Shown here one piece after another: positions 16,870-25,933 of a DNA stretch of 64,000 nucleotides. Position numbers and translations under genes: made by a program. The DNA is from Acidobacteriota bacterium. Its GTDB lineage: Bacteria > Acidobacteriota > Terriglobia > Bryobacterales > Bryobacteraceae. The notes below the pieces were generated by a model. The model saw nothing but the letters and a program-made list of their open reading frames with translations. It was not told the origin of the DNA and made no database searches. Numbering within the stretch: the first letter of the stretch is position 1; each line of letters opens with the position of its first letter. The stretch is taken from contig JACPNQ010000013.1 of assembly GCA_016185425.1 (NCBI GenBank), positions 1 to 64,000 of the forward strand, in the 5' to 3' direction.

Positions 16870-17889
16870 ATGACGACAACTCCGCTTCCACCTACCAATG
16901 AGCACCAGCCGTCTGTTCCGGCAGGCGCAGATTTGCACGCCGATCTGCACCTGGATCGGCTGCTTGCGCCGGAGGTCCCCTGGCCGAAGCAGTTCGCCAA
17001 GAATGTCAAAGAATTTTTTCGTCCGCCTGAGCTGCCGCCGCTCGAACTGACTTCGAAGCCTGTTGCGGTGAAGGACATCTGGGGTCAGACTGGCGGTCAC
17101 GAGAAGACGGCGGGATTGTCCTCCGTACTGGTACACGGCGGCGTGGTGGCGTTGTTGTTCCTGATCGGATCTAACGAGACGGTGCAGAAGGTGGCGAAGG
17201 ATGTTGTCCACCTGACGGCGCCGATTGACTTGGCTCCCTTCGAACCAAAGGTTGCGCCGCAGAAGCAGTCGATGGGCGGCGGCGGCGGCGGCGGAAATCT
17301 CTCGCCGCTCGACGCGAGCAAGGGCAAGCTGCCGAAGATTGCGAAACAGTTCGTGCCCCCGAGCGCGGTGACATTGAACGAGCAGCCGAAGTTGGTGATG
17401 GAACCAAGCATTGAAGTACAGCCAAACGCGGCGTTGCCGCAGGTGGCGTTGAACAATCTGGGCGACCCTTTGGGCCTAGGCAAGATTCCATCGAATGGTC
17501 CTGGTTCGGGCGCGGGCATCGGCTTGGGCAAGGGCGGTGGCGTTGGCTCCGGCAAAGGCGCTGGATTTGGCCCCGGCAGCGGCGGGGGAACAGGCGGTGG
17601 CGCTTACAGGATTGGCGGTGGCGTTTCGGCGCCCGCGGTATTGGCAAAGGTTGAGCCCGAGTATTCGGAAGAGGCGCGCAAGGCGAAGTTCCAAGGCACG
17701 GTGATGCTGTATATCGAAGTCGACGAAAACGGCAAGCCGAAGAATCTGCGCGTGGTGCGTCCGCTGGGCCTGGGTTTGGATGAGAAAGCGATTGAGGCCG
17801 TATCCCGTTGGAAGTTCCGGCCGGGCTTCAAAGATGGGAAGGCTGTGACGGTGGCCGCGACGGTCGAAGTGAATTTCCGGTTGTTGTAA
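16870..17889 (+). CDS. TonB-family energy transducer with glycine-rich linker
   Basis: This 339-residue protein has a cytoplasmic N-terminus of about 80 residues, one membrane segment near 83-101 (SSVLVHGGVVALLFLIGS), a long periplasmic linker and a C-terminal TonB domain (about 250-339: VLAKVEPEYSEEARKAKFQG, then AIEAVSRWKFRPG). It would couple the inner-membrane proton gradient to TonB-dependent outer-membrane receptors. The linker is unusually Gly-rich (a run of seven Gly near 135 and a GxG-rich stretch 208-245) rather than Pro-rich. No ExbB/ExbD genes are near. A terminator follows. Confidence 0.88.
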   Translation: MTTTPLPPTNEHQPSVPAGADLHADLHLDRLLAPEVPWPKQFAKNVKEFFRPPELPPLELTSKPVAVKDIWGQTGGHEKTAGLSSVLVHGGVVALLFLIGSNETVQKVAKDVVHLTAPIDLAPFEPKVAPQKQSMGGGGGGGNLSPLDASKGKLPKIAKQFVPPSAVTLNEQPKLVMEPSIEVQPNAALPQVALNNLGDPLGLGKIPSNGPGSGAGIGLGKGGGVGSGKGAGFGPGSGGGTGGGAYRIGGGVSAPAVLAKVEPEYSEEARKAKFQGTVMLYIEVDENGKPKNLRVVRPLGLGLDEKAIEAVSRWKFRPGFKDGKAVTVAATVEVNFRLL

Positions 17890-17907
17890 ATCTTCCCTCC
17901 CGCAAAA

Positions 17908-17943
17908 CGAAAGCCCCGCTCCTCACGGCGCGGGGCTTTCGTG
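17908..17943 (+). terminator. Rho-independent-type terminator after tonB
   Basis: ACGAAAGCCCCGC and GCGGGGCTTTCGT form a near-perfect long stem with a short loop, 19 bases behind the TonB-family stop. It separates this gene from aceE. Confidence 0.75.
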
Positions 17944-17994
17944 CGTTCCGGCTGTTACTTTGTCCCACGAAGGCGAGTCTGTGGATAGTAGAAT

Positions 17995-20727
17995 ATGGGT
18001 GTGCTCATCGACACGCTCGCCTCACCGGGCGAGGCTCAAAAAAATCCGCATACAATGCTCAAACTCAAGGTTGAAACCCACGCAGATCTCGATCCGCAAG
18101 AAACTGGCGAATGGCTAGAAGCGCTGGATCAGATTATTGACCAAGCCGGACCAGACCGTGCGAAATTCCTGCTGGAGGCGTTAGTAAGAAAGGCCGCGGT
18201 AAACGGTGTGGAAGCGCCGGTCACAACGGTGGGGCCGTATGTGAACACGATCGCGGCCGCGGACGAGATTCCGTACCCGGGCGATTTGGCGATTGAAGCG
18301 CGTTTGCGCGCGCTGGTTCGCTGGAATGCGCTGGCAATGGTGGTGCGGGCGAACAAGTACGACGCGGGTATCGGCGGTCACATCGCAACCTTCGCGTCGC
18401 AAGCAACGCTGATCGAGGTGGCGCAGAACCACTTCTTTCGCGCGTCGATCAACGGCGAGCCGGGCGACCTGGTGTACTTCCAGGGCCACGCCTCTCCGGG
18501 CCAGTATTCGCGGGCGTTTTTGGAAGGCCGCCTGAATGAGAACCACCTGGCGAACTTCCGGCATGAGCTGCGTGAGCATCCGGGCTTGAGCTCCTATCCG
18601 CATCCGTGGCTGATGCGGGATTTCTGGCAGTTCCCAACGGTGTCGATGGGGCTGGGGCCGATCAACTCGATTTATCAGGCGCGGTTCATGCGGTATCTGG
18701 AGAATCGCGGACTGCTCACGAAGACGGACCGCCGCGTATGGGCGTACCTGGGCGACGGCGAGATGGATGAGCCGGAGTCGTACGGCGCAATCCGGATTGC
18801 GACGAGCGAGAAGCTTGACAACCTGGTGTGGATCATCAACTGCAATCTGCAACGCCTGGACGGCCCGGTACGGGGGAACGGCAGCGTAGTTCGTGAACTC
18901 GAGGGCTTGTTCCGGGGCGCGGGCTGGAACGTGATCAAGCTGCTGTGGGGCAGCGAGTGGGACGCGCTATTGGCGAAGGACAAGACGGGCCTGTTGATCA
19001 AGCGCATGGAAGAGTGCGTGGATGGCGAGTTCCAGAACTTCAAGGCCAAGGGCGGCGCCTATATCCGGCAGGAGTTCTTCGGCAAGTATCCGGAGCTGTT
19101 GGAACTGGTGAAGGACATGACCGATGAAGACATCGGCCATCTTCGGCGGGGCGGCCACGACCCTCAGAAGATTTACAACGCGTATCACCGCGCGATCCAG
19201 GCAAACGGGAAGCCGACCGTCATTCTCGCCAAGACGATCAAGGGTTATGGCATGGGCGACGCGGGCGAAGCGCGCAACTTCACGCACCAGCAGAAGAAGC
19301 TGGATGAGAACCAATTGTTGTATGTGCGCAACCGCTTCAACGTGCCGATTACCGACGAGCAGGCGATGAAGTGCGGGTTCCTGCGGCCGTCCGAAGAGAC
19401 GGCCGAGATGCAGTATATGCATGCGCGGCGCAAGGATCTGGGCGGATATATGCCGTCGCGGACTCCGGCCAGGATTTCGATTCACGCGCCCGCGCTCGAG
19501 AAGTTCAAGGACGCGCTGGCCGGGTCGGGCGGCCGCGAGCTATCGACGACGATGGCGTTTGTCCGCATCCTGACGACCCTTTTGAAGGACGCCGAGATCG
19601 GCAAGTACGTGGTGCCGATTATCCCTGACGAAGCGCGCACGTTCGGCATGGATTCGCTATTCCGGCAAGTGGGTATTTACGCGAGCCAGGGCCAGTTGTA
19701 CAAGCCTGTCGACGCCGACATGTTCCTCTACTACCACGAGGCGAACAACGGGCAGATTCTGGAAGAGGGAATTACCGAGGCGGGCTCGATGGGCTCGTTT
19801 ACCGCGGCTGGTACGGCGTACGCGAATTACGGCCTGCCGATGATTCCGTTCTACACCTACTACTCGATGTTCGGGTTCCAGCGGGTGGGCGACATGGCGT
19901 GGGCGTTTGCGGATTCGCGCGGCAAAGGCTTCCTGTTGGGCGCGACGGCTGGACGCACAACGCTCTCCGGCGAAGGGCTGCAACATCAGGACGGACACAG
20001 TCTGGTGCTTTCGAGCACCGTGCCGACCTGCCGCTCCTACGATCCCGCGTTTGCGTACGAAATTGCAGTCATCGTGCAGGATGGCATCAAACGGATGTAC
20101 GAGTTGAACGAGGACAAGTTCTACTATCTGACGATCTGCAACGACGACTACGCGCATCCGCCGATGCCGGAAGGTGTGGTGGAGGGGATTCTGCGCGGGT
20201 TGTACAAGTATCGTGCGGCGGAGAACTGGCCGGCGCAGGTGATGCTGTTCGGCAGCGGCGCGATCTTTAACGAAGCCGTGAAGGCGCAGGAGATGCTGCG
20301 GGACAAGTACGGCGTTGCCGCCGATGTCTACAGCGCGACGAGCTACAACGAGCTGCGCCGGGATTGCCTGGACGTGGAGCGTTGGAACCGGCTGCATCCG
20401 ACGGAAACACCGCGGACCTCGTATCTGGACCAGGTGCTGGGCGGGACGACGGCTCCGATCATTGCGGCGAGCGACTACATGAAGATCGTGTCGGATCAGA
20501 TTGCGCCGTGGCTGCCGGGCCGTTTGGTTTCGCTCGGTACAGACGGATTCGGACGCAGCGACAACCGCGAGTATCTGCGGCGGCATTTCGAAGTGGATGC
20601 GGCGGCGATTACGGCGGCTGCGTTGTCGCGGCTTGCGCGAGACGGCAAATTCGATGCGGGGCGCGCGGCGGCAGCGATTCAGGAGCTCGGGCTGCGGCCG
20701 GAGAGCATGGATCCAGCGTTGGCCTGA
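17995..20727 (+). CDS. aceE: Pyruvate dehydrogenase E1 component, homodimeric
   Basis: This is a 910-residue AceE-type E1 that decarboxylates pyruvate with thiamine diphosphate and passes the acetyl group to the lipoyl E2. The ThDP motif starts at GDGEMDEPE (253-261). Length is close to E. coli AceE (887). The ATG at 17995 has a weak GGA ahead; homology starts around an internal ATG at 18055 (MLKLKVETH), which may be the true start. No E2 or E3 gene is in the window. The SGNH hydrolase gene starts three bases after the stop. Confidence 0.95.
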   Translation: MGVLIDTLASPGEAQKNPHTMLKLKVETHADLDPQETGEWLEALDQIIDQAGPDRAKFLLEALVRKAAVNGVEAPVTTVGPYVNTIAAADEIPYPGDLAIEARLRALVRWNALAMVVRANKYDAGIGGHIATFASQATLIEVAQNHFFRASINGEPGDLVYFQGHASPGQYSRAFLEGRLNENHLANFRHELREHPGLSSYPHPWLMRDFWQFPTVSMGLGPINSIYQARFMRYLENRGLLTKTDRRVWAYLGDGEMDEPESYGAIRIATSEKLDNLVWIINCNLQRLDGPVRGNGSVVRELEGLFRGAGWNVIKLLWGSEWDALLAKDKTGLLIKRMEECVDGEFQNFKAKGGAYIRQEFFGKYPELLELVKDMTDEDIGHLRRGGHDPQKIYNAYHRAIQANGKPTVILAKTIKGYGMGDAGEARNFTHQQKKLDENQLLYVRNRFNVPITDEQAMKCGFLRPSEETAEMQYMHARRKDLGGYMPSRTPARISIHAPALEKFKDALAGSGGRELSTTMAFVRILTTLLKDAEIGKYVVPIIPDEARTFGMDSLFRQVGIYASQGQLYKPVDADMFLYYHEANNGQILEEGITEAGSMGSFTAAGTAYANYGLPMIPFYTYYSMFGFQRVGDMAWAFADSRGKGFLLGATAGRTTLSGEGLQHQDGHSLVLSSTVPTCRSYDPAFAYEIAVIVQDGIKRMYELNEDKFYYLTICNDDYAHPPMPEGVVEGILRGLYKYRAAENWPAQVMLFGSGAIFNEAVKAQEMLRDKYGVAADVYSATSYNELRRDCLDVERWNRLHPTETPRTSYLDQVLGGTTAPIIAASDYMKIVSDQIAPWLPGRLVSLGTDGFGRSDNREYLRRHFEVDAAAITAAALSRLARDGKFDAGRAAAAIQELGLRPESMDPALA

Positions 20728-20730
20728 TAT

Positions 20731-21882
20731 ATGGCCCGCTGGGCTTGTTTGTTGTTTTTCGTTTTGAATGCGCACGGGGCTGAGGCTCCGCTGCGCATTC
20801 TGTTTTTGGGGAATAGCTATACGTACTTCAACCATCTGGCGGGGTTGGTGGAGGGAATGGCGCGGCGGCCGGTGGAGACCCAATTTGTGGCGGTGGGCGG
20901 GGCGACGCTGGAGGCGCTATATACGGGTTCGAATGCGCTTGAGGTATTGCGCGGGTCGCAGTGGGACCTGGTGGTGCTGCAGGAGCAGAGCACGCTGGGG
21001 TTGAGCACGTTTAATGGCGATTTTGTGATTAACGTACCCAGCGGCTTTCATACATGGGCGAGGATTTGGGACCGGGAGATTCGGGCGGCTGGCGCACATA
21101 CCGTATTCCTGAATACATGGGCGCGGAAGGGCCGCGCGGAGCAACAGCCGCACTTGGATTGGGCGTATGCGGCGATCGCGAGAGAGTTGCGGGCGGGGCT
21201 GATCCCTGCCGGCGCGGCATTTCAGGAAGTGAACGGGATTGATCTGTATCAGCCGGATGGCCACCATCCTTCAGCGGCGGGGTCTTATTTGGCCGCGTGC
21301 GCGGCGGTCGAGATCTTGACCGGAGATGGGTGCGCGGGAGCATCGGCGGAGATTCGCGGTTTACCGATGGACAACGCATCGGGGACATTGGGGAAGGGCG
21401 AGTGGATTGTGCAGTTGGAGCCTCCGGTCGCCGCGCAATTGCGGCGGGCGGCTATGGCGGCTGTGTCGAGACTGCGGGCAGAGGGCGGGTATTGGAAATT
21501 GACGCGGCCCGCCTATGGGGGAGAGGAATCGATCTATCGCGGGCGGAGCGGCGTGTCCTGGAATGGTCGATGGGAAGGCACGACATGGGTGTACGGGAAG
21601 AAGGCGGATATTACGTTAGAGTTGTCGGAGAGCGGTGGCAGGTGCACGGGGACTTGGCGCGTGAGCGCGACGGAGCCGCCGACGCAGACGAACATTCCCG
21701 TTGATAACTGCGTTGTGAAGGGGGCGGAACTACGGTTTACCGTGAGGCCGTTGTTTATGGTGGCGGAGGTTCATGAAGCGGCGATGGATGGGACGCTGCT
21801 GACGGGGCATGTGCGCTTGATATCATCATCGGCCTATCACCGGAATAATGGGACTTGGACGCTGCGGAGGGTAACGCCATGA
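20731..21882 (+). CDS. Secreted SGNH-hydrolase-like protein
   Basis: This 383-residue protein has a short signal peptide (CLLFFVLNAHGAEA). SGNH block I reads ILFLGNSYT with Ser29 as likely nucleophile, and the DGHHPS segment supplies the block V Asp/His pair. This resembles DUF4886-type SGNH proteins. The C-terminal 130 residues are a separate beta-rich region without recognised family. It follows aceE by three bases and overlaps the next gene by four (ATGA). An esterase or carbohydrate deacetylase role is plausible but unproven. Confidence 0.7.
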   Translation: MARWACLLFFVLNAHGAEAPLRILFLGNSYTYFNHLAGLVEGMARRPVETQFVAVGGATLEALYTGSNALEVLRGSQWDLVVLQEQSTLGLSTFNGDFVINVPSGFHTWARIWDREIRAAGAHTVFLNTWARKGRAEQQPHLDWAYAAIARELRAGLIPAGAAFQEVNGIDLYQPDGHHPSAAGSYLAACAAVEILTGDGCAGASAEIRGLPMDNASGTLGKGEWIVQLEPPVAAQLRRAAMAAVSRLRAEGGYWKLTRPAYGGEESIYRGRSGVSWNGRWEGTTWVYGKKADITLELSESGGRCTGTWRVSATEPPTQTNIPVDNCVVKGAELRFTVRPLFMVAEVHEAAMDGTLLTGHVRLISSSAYHRNNGTWTLRRVTP

Positions 21883-22763
21883 TGCGTATTGACGAAACGA
21901 TGGTGCGGACGCATTTGCCGATGGCGAAAGCGATCGACCTGCTGGACGAGGCGTTCCAGGCGTGGGCGGAGGGGAGGGCGGGGAATCAGCCGCGGCGGCG
22001 GATGATACTGCCGTCGGGCGCTGTGCTTCATGCGTTGGCGGGGCATACCGAGATGTATTTCGGCACGAAGATTTATTCGACGCATCCGAGGCATGGCGCG
22101 TGGTTTCACTTCCTGCTTTACGACGCGCTGACCGCGCAGCCGCTGGCGTTGTTCGATGCGAATTGGCTGGGACAGATCCGGACAGGAGCGGCATCCGGGC
22201 TGGCGACCCGGCGGCTGGCGAAGCAGGGACCGGTGACCGTGGCCGTGTTGGGCAGCGGGTTCCAAGCGAGGGGGCAGTTGGAGGCGGTGCGGGCTGTGCG
22301 GGAGGTGACGCGGACTCTAGTCTGGAGCCGGAAGCGGGAATCGGCTGAGAAGTTTGCGTTGGAGATGGGGGCGGAAGTGGCGTTATCGGCGGATGAGGCT
22401 GTGTCGCAGGCTTCGGTGGTGATTACGGCGACCTCGGCGAAGGAGCCGCTGTTTGCGGCTGAGAGTGTTTTGCCGGGGACGCATGTGAATGCGGTGGGGT
22501 CGAATCAAGCAGCGCGGCGCGAGCTACCCGGAGAGTTGTTGGCGCGGGCGTCGGCGATCGTAGCGGATTCGGTGGAAGCCGCGCGGATTGAAGCGGGGGA
22601 TTTGCTGTTGGCGCTGGATGAAGCAGGGTGGAGTGGCGTGGAGGAGTTGCGGGCTGGGCGCGTGCGGAAGAGCGATGAAGAGATAACGGTCTTTAAGTCC
22701 GTTGGGCTGGGGTTGGAAGACGTCGCCGTGGCGGCGTGGGTGTATGAGCTACTTGACGGGTAA
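21879..22763 (+). CDS. Ornithine cyclodeaminase / mu-crystallin family protein
   Basis: This 294-residue protein has the OCD family layout: an N-terminal substrate domain (RRRMILPSGAVLHAL, KIYSTHP, FDANWLGQIRTGAASGLA) and an NAD-binding Rossmann fold starting VAVLGSGFQARGQLEA. The end reads VFKSVGLGLEDVAVA, a family hallmark. Members include ornithine cyclodeaminase, alanine dehydrogenase and imine reductases, so the exact reaction is open. Start ATG 21879 overlaps the previous stop. The 3' end overlaps a convergent FKBP gene by 15 bases. Confidence 0.85.
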   Translation: MMRIDETMVRTHLPMAKAIDLLDEAFQAWAEGRAGNQPRRRMILPSGAVLHALAGHTEMYFGTKIYSTHPRHGAWFHFLLYDALTAQPLALFDANWLGQIRTGAASGLATRRLAKQGPVTVAVLGSGFQARGQLEAVRAVREVTRTLVWSRKRESAEKFALEMGAEVALSADEAVSQASVVITATSAKEPLFAAESVLPGTHVNAVGSNQAARRELPGELLARASAIVADSVEAARIEAGDLLLALDEAGWSGVEELRAGRVRKSDEEITVFKSVGLGLEDVAVAAWVYELLDG

Positions 22764-23204
22764 GGGCGCGGGCGGCGGTTCGAGAACGTCGAGGAGCTCG
22801 ATGTCGAAGATCAGCTCGGCCTTGGGCGGGATGCGAGGTTCGCGGCCCTTTTCGCCATAGGCGAGTTGATAGGGGATGAGCAGGCGGCGTTTGGCTCCCA
22901 CGCGCATCCCTTCGCAGCAGTTATCGAAACCGGCAACGACACGGCGCTTGCCCTGTTCGAACTGGAAGGGTTCGTTGCGGTCGCGGGAGGAGTCGAACTT
23001 TGTGCCGTCGCGGAGGTAGCCGGTGTAATGGACTTTGAGGAGTTTGCCGGGTTCGTAGGGCTTGCCTGTGCCGGGTTGCACATCAATGACGCGCATCGTG
23101 TACTGGGTGCGCAACTTCCCTTTAAGTGGCGGGACGGCTTTCGGAAGTTTGTAGCTATTGCAGCTTGCGAGCAGCAAGACTGCCGCGATGGCTGCGAGGC
23201 GCAC
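22749..23204 (-). CDS. FKBP-type peptidyl-prolyl isomerase lipoprotein
   Basis: This 151-residue protein has a lipoprotein signal peptide with lipobox LASC (Cys15), so it should be anchored in the envelope. The FKBP domain covers about residues 45-140: KVHYTGYLRDGTKFDSSRDR, then VVAGFDNCCEGMRVGAKRR and ELIFDIELLDV. The aromatic pocket is largely kept. It helps fold periplasmic proteins by proline isomerisation. It follows a zinc-ribbon gene by three bases on the same strand. Confidence 0.9.
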   Translation of the reverse strand: MRLAAIAAVLLLASCNSYKLPKAVPPLKGKLRTQYTMRVIDVQPGTGKPYEPGKLLKVHYTGYLRDGTKFDSSRDRNEPFQFEQGKRRVVAGFDNCCEGMRVGAKRRLLIPYQLAYGEKGREPRIPPKAELIFDIELLDVLEPPPAPLPVK

Positions 23205-23207
23205 GGT

Positions 23208-23432
23208 TTATTCGGGCGCGGCGGCTTGGAGGTCGGAATCGCGCCAGGCGCTGATTTTCAAACGGCGGCAGACCCAGCAGAGAGCTTCGGCGGAGTTGGG
23301 AGCGACATCGGCAGAACAGACTTCACACTTCGCTTTCCGCTTTTGTGTGACAACCCCGGCGGCGCGATGCGCGCTCTCGAGAATCTCGTCGGCAACGACC
23401 TTTTCGGGTATGCCTGTGGTTTTTCGTTTCAT
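23208..23432 (-). CDS. Small zinc-ribbon protein
   Basis: This is a 74-residue protein counted from ATG 23432 (MKRKTTGIP), which has a GGAAA ribosome site ahead; a longer reading to 23525 looks spurious. Two Cys pairs (CEVC and CWVC, 15 residues apart) suggest a zinc ribbon. The family is not recognised. It is the first gene of a two-gene unit with the FKBP lipoprotein and is divergent from the parvulin gene at 23525. Confidence 0.65.
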   Translation of the reverse strand: MKRKTTGIPEKVVADEILESAHRAAGVVTQKRKAKCEVCSADVAPNSAEALCWVCRRLKISAWRDSDLQAAAPE

Positions 23433-23524
23433 AGAATTTCCGGGGTCTGCTTTCACTATAGCGTAGGTTTGGAGTTGCTGTGTGCGAATCCGGGGCGCGC
23501 TACAATGGGCGGTTGCTAACCTCA

Positions 23525-24556
23525 ATGTACTCTTCCCGTAGTGTCACTATTGCCATGCTTGCGGCCGCGGCGATTCTCGCCGGTTGTAGGAAGACCCCAC
23601 CGGCTAATGTTGCCGCCGCCGTGAATGGGCGTTCAATTACATACGCGGATTTGGACAAACAATACAGCATTCAATTTCCACAATCGGGTTCGCCGGCGGC
23701 GGCGGACGACGGCGTGCAGATCAACAAGCTGGAGACGCTGCGGGCGATGATCGACCAGGAGATCATGATGCAGCGGGCGGAGAAGCAGGGGTTGCTGGCG
23801 CCGGAAGCGGACATCGAAGCGGAATTTAACAAGTTAAAATCGCCGTACACGCAGGAGGAGTTTCAGAAGCAACTCACCGCGAAGAAGATGACGGTGGAGG
23901 ACTTGAAATCCGATATCCGGAAGAAGCTGTCGATCGAGAAGGTGATCAACAAAGAGATCACTTCGAAGATCAATATCACGGAGAAAGACATCGCGGATTT
24001 CTATAGCGCCAACCGCGCGAGCTTTAACCTCGCCGAGCCGACGGTGCATCTGGCGCAGATACTGGTGACGCCGAATCCGGAAGCCGAATTCCGGAATTTG
24101 AAAAACGACAAGGCGCAGAACGACGACCAGGCGCGGCGGAAGATTCAGAACATCGAACAGCGGCTGCGGAATGGGGAAGACTTCTCGATGCTGGCGCAGA
24201 ACTACTCGGAAGATCCGGGTTCCACTTCAAACGGCGGCGACCTGGGATTTGTGGCCGAGTCGGCACTAACAAAGGCGAGCGCGGATTTGCGGAAGATGAT
24301 CAGCGAGATGAAGCCGGGGCAGGTGTCGAACGTGCTGCGGACGGGCGAGGGGTACCGGATCTTGAAACTGTTGAGCCGCGAGCCGGCGGGGCAGCGCGAG
24401 TTGAACGATCCGCGCGTGCAGCAGACGATTCGCGAGACTCTGCTGAACCGGAAAGACCAGTTGCTGCGCGGCGCGTACCTGGAAGCGATCCGGAATGAGG
24501 CGCAGGTGGAAAACTACCTGGCGCGGACGACGGCGCAGCTCGGCGACAAGAAGTAG
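23525..24556 (+). CDS. Parvulin-type (SurA/PrsA-like) peptidyl-prolyl isomerase lipoprotein
   Basis: This 343-residue protein counts from ATG 23525. The lipobox LAGC puts Cys21 at the mature N-terminus. An N-terminal SurA-like helical chaperone region (about 30-150) is followed by a PpiC rotamase domain (about 165-275) containing HLAQILV, NYSEDPGSTSNGGDLGFV and MKPGQVSNVLRTGEGYRI. It is expected in the periplasm, chaperoning outer-membrane or secreted proteins. It ends directly against the convergent M20 peptidase stop. Confidence 0.9.
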   Translation: MYSSRSVTIAMLAAAAILAGCRKTPPANVAAAVNGRSITYADLDKQYSIQFPQSGSPAAADDGVQINKLETLRAMIDQEIMMQRAEKQGLLAPEADIEAEFNKLKSPYTQEEFQKQLTAKKMTVEDLKSDIRKKLSIEKVINKEITSKINITEKDIADFYSANRASFNLAEPTVHLAQILVTPNPEAEFRNLKNDKAQNDDQARRKIQNIEQRLRNGEDFSMLAQNYSEDPGSTSNGGDLGFVAESALTKASADLRKMISEMKPGQVSNVLRTGEGYRILKLLSREPAGQRELNDPRVQQTIRETLLNRKDQLLRGAYLEAIRNEAQVENYLARTTAQLGDKK

Positions 24557-25933
24557 TTACTTCGCGAGGTTCCTGACGATCTCGTAGTGGTAGCGCACGA
24601 ACTTATGGAGCTCGGATTCGAGGATGCGCTCCTGGTCGCTGTGCGCCCCGAAGCCTTTGGCCGTGTCCTCATCGTCGACGGCGGGGCCGATGCCGTAACA
24701 GGGTACGCCCTTGGCGCGGAGATTGGCCATATCGGTTGCGCCGGTCATCATCGTGGGAATCGTGGGAACGCCTGGATAGACGGTGCGGCCGGCCTCCTCG
24801 ATGATGCGGAAGGCTTCGTTGTTGAGCGGAGAGGGAGCGCTGGAAGGGCGGATGTCGGCGACGGCGCGGACGAGTTCGACTTGCGGGTCGTTGATCAGAT
24901 TGCGGAGTGTCTGGAGGAAGGCGGGGCCGTCTTCGCCCGGGGCGAGGCGGATGTCGAGCTGAGCCTCAGCTTCCGATGGGATGACGTTATTGCGGATGCC
25001 GCCGGTGATAATCGTCGGCGAGATCGACGTGCGGAGCATGGAGTAGTGGCCGGGCTCGTTGGCTTGGAGATAGTCCTGAATGGCGCCGGTGCGAGCGGAG
25101 TCGGCCAGGCCGTTGTAACGGGCGGCTTCTTCGGGAGTGGAGATAGTGGCGATACGCTCGAAGTAGGCGCGTGTGGTGTCGTTCAGGCGGAGAGGCGGGC
25201 GGTAAGCGGCAACCTTGGTGACGGCGGAGGAGAGATGGACGAGTGCATTGGAAAGAAGAGGCTTTGAGCCGTGGCCGGCCGGGCCGCGGGCAATGAGCGT
25301 GGCCCGGTAGGGAGTCTTCTCCGTGGTGGCGACGCCAACGTACTTTAACTTGCCGTTTTGACGGAGGCCTCCCCAGCCTTCGGCGATGCAGTATTCGGCA
25401 TTGATCTCTTCGAAGTGGGCACCGACCATGTACTGGATTCCGACACGGGTGTGTCCTTCTTCGCCGGATTCGGCGAGAAAGATGACGTCGCGGTCGAGTT
25501 GCGCATTGGCGCGCTTGAGGAGCAGGACCGACATGAGCGCGGCGACCACGTTGTCCTTGTCGTCGAGCGTGCCACGGCTATAGACATAGCCGCCATCCCG
25601 GACAGCGCCGTAGGGAGGGAATGTCCATTTTTTTGGATCGACGTTGACGGTGTCGGTGTGGCCCATGATGAGCAACGGACGCTTCCTGCCTGTTCCCTTC
25701 AGGCGGGCGACCACGTTGGGACGATCCTTGTTGACGGCGAAAATTTTGACTTCGATGCCTTCGGATTCGAGGACCTGTTTGAGGTAGTTTGCGGCCGGTA
25801 ATTCCTTGCCGCCGGGATCGGAGGTGTCGAAACGGAGGAGCGTCTGGTAGTGACGCATCGTCTCTTCTTCGACGGCTTTCCAGTCTTGCGCCGCGGCCGT
25901 CAGGGCGAAGAGGAGAAGAACAGTACGGGTCAT
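24557..25933 (-). CDS. M20 family metallopeptidase, secreted
   Basis: This 458-residue zinc peptidase has a signal peptide (MTRTVLLLFALTAAAQ). Metal ligands visible are His92 and Asp94 in GHTDTV, the bridging Asp in GTLDDKDN (about 124), and the Glu pair in SGEEGH (158-159). The dimerisation domain spans about 220-340. Similar acidobacterial proteins are annotated as M20/M25/M40 carboxypeptidases or dipeptidases. It overlaps the upstream membrane-protein gene by four bases (ATGA). Confidence 0.88.
   Translation of the reverse strand: MTRTVLLLFALTAAAQDWKAVEEETMRHYQTLLRFDTSDPGGKELPAANYLKQVLESEGIEVKIFAVNKDRPNVVARLKGTGRKRPLLIMGHTDTVNVDPKKWTFPPYGAVRDGGYVYSRGTLDDKDNVVAALMSVLLLKRANAQLDRDVIFLAESGEEGHTRVGIQYMVGAHFEEINAEYCIAEGWGGLRQNGKLKYVGVATTEKTPYRATLIARGPAGHGSKPLLSNALVHLSSAVTKVAAYRPPLRLNDTTRAYFERIATISTPEEAARYNGLADSARTGAIQDYLQANEPGHYSMLRTSISPTIITGGIRNNVIPSEAEAQLDIRLAPGEDGPAFLQTLRNLINDPQVELVRAVADIRPSSAPSPLNNEAFRIIEEAGRTVYPGVPTIPTMMTGATDMANLRAKGVPCYGIGPAVDDEDTAKGFGAHSDQERILESELHKFVRYHYEIVRNLAK

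Noticed and set aside
17275..17620. GGC-rich repeats that could look like a DNA repeat array
   Set aside because: They are codons for the glycine-rich linker of the TonB-like protein, in frame and irregular in length.
19657..20883. 408-codon minus-strand open frame opposite aceE
   Set aside because: Antisense shadow of a strongly conserved enzyme; no ribosome site or homology.
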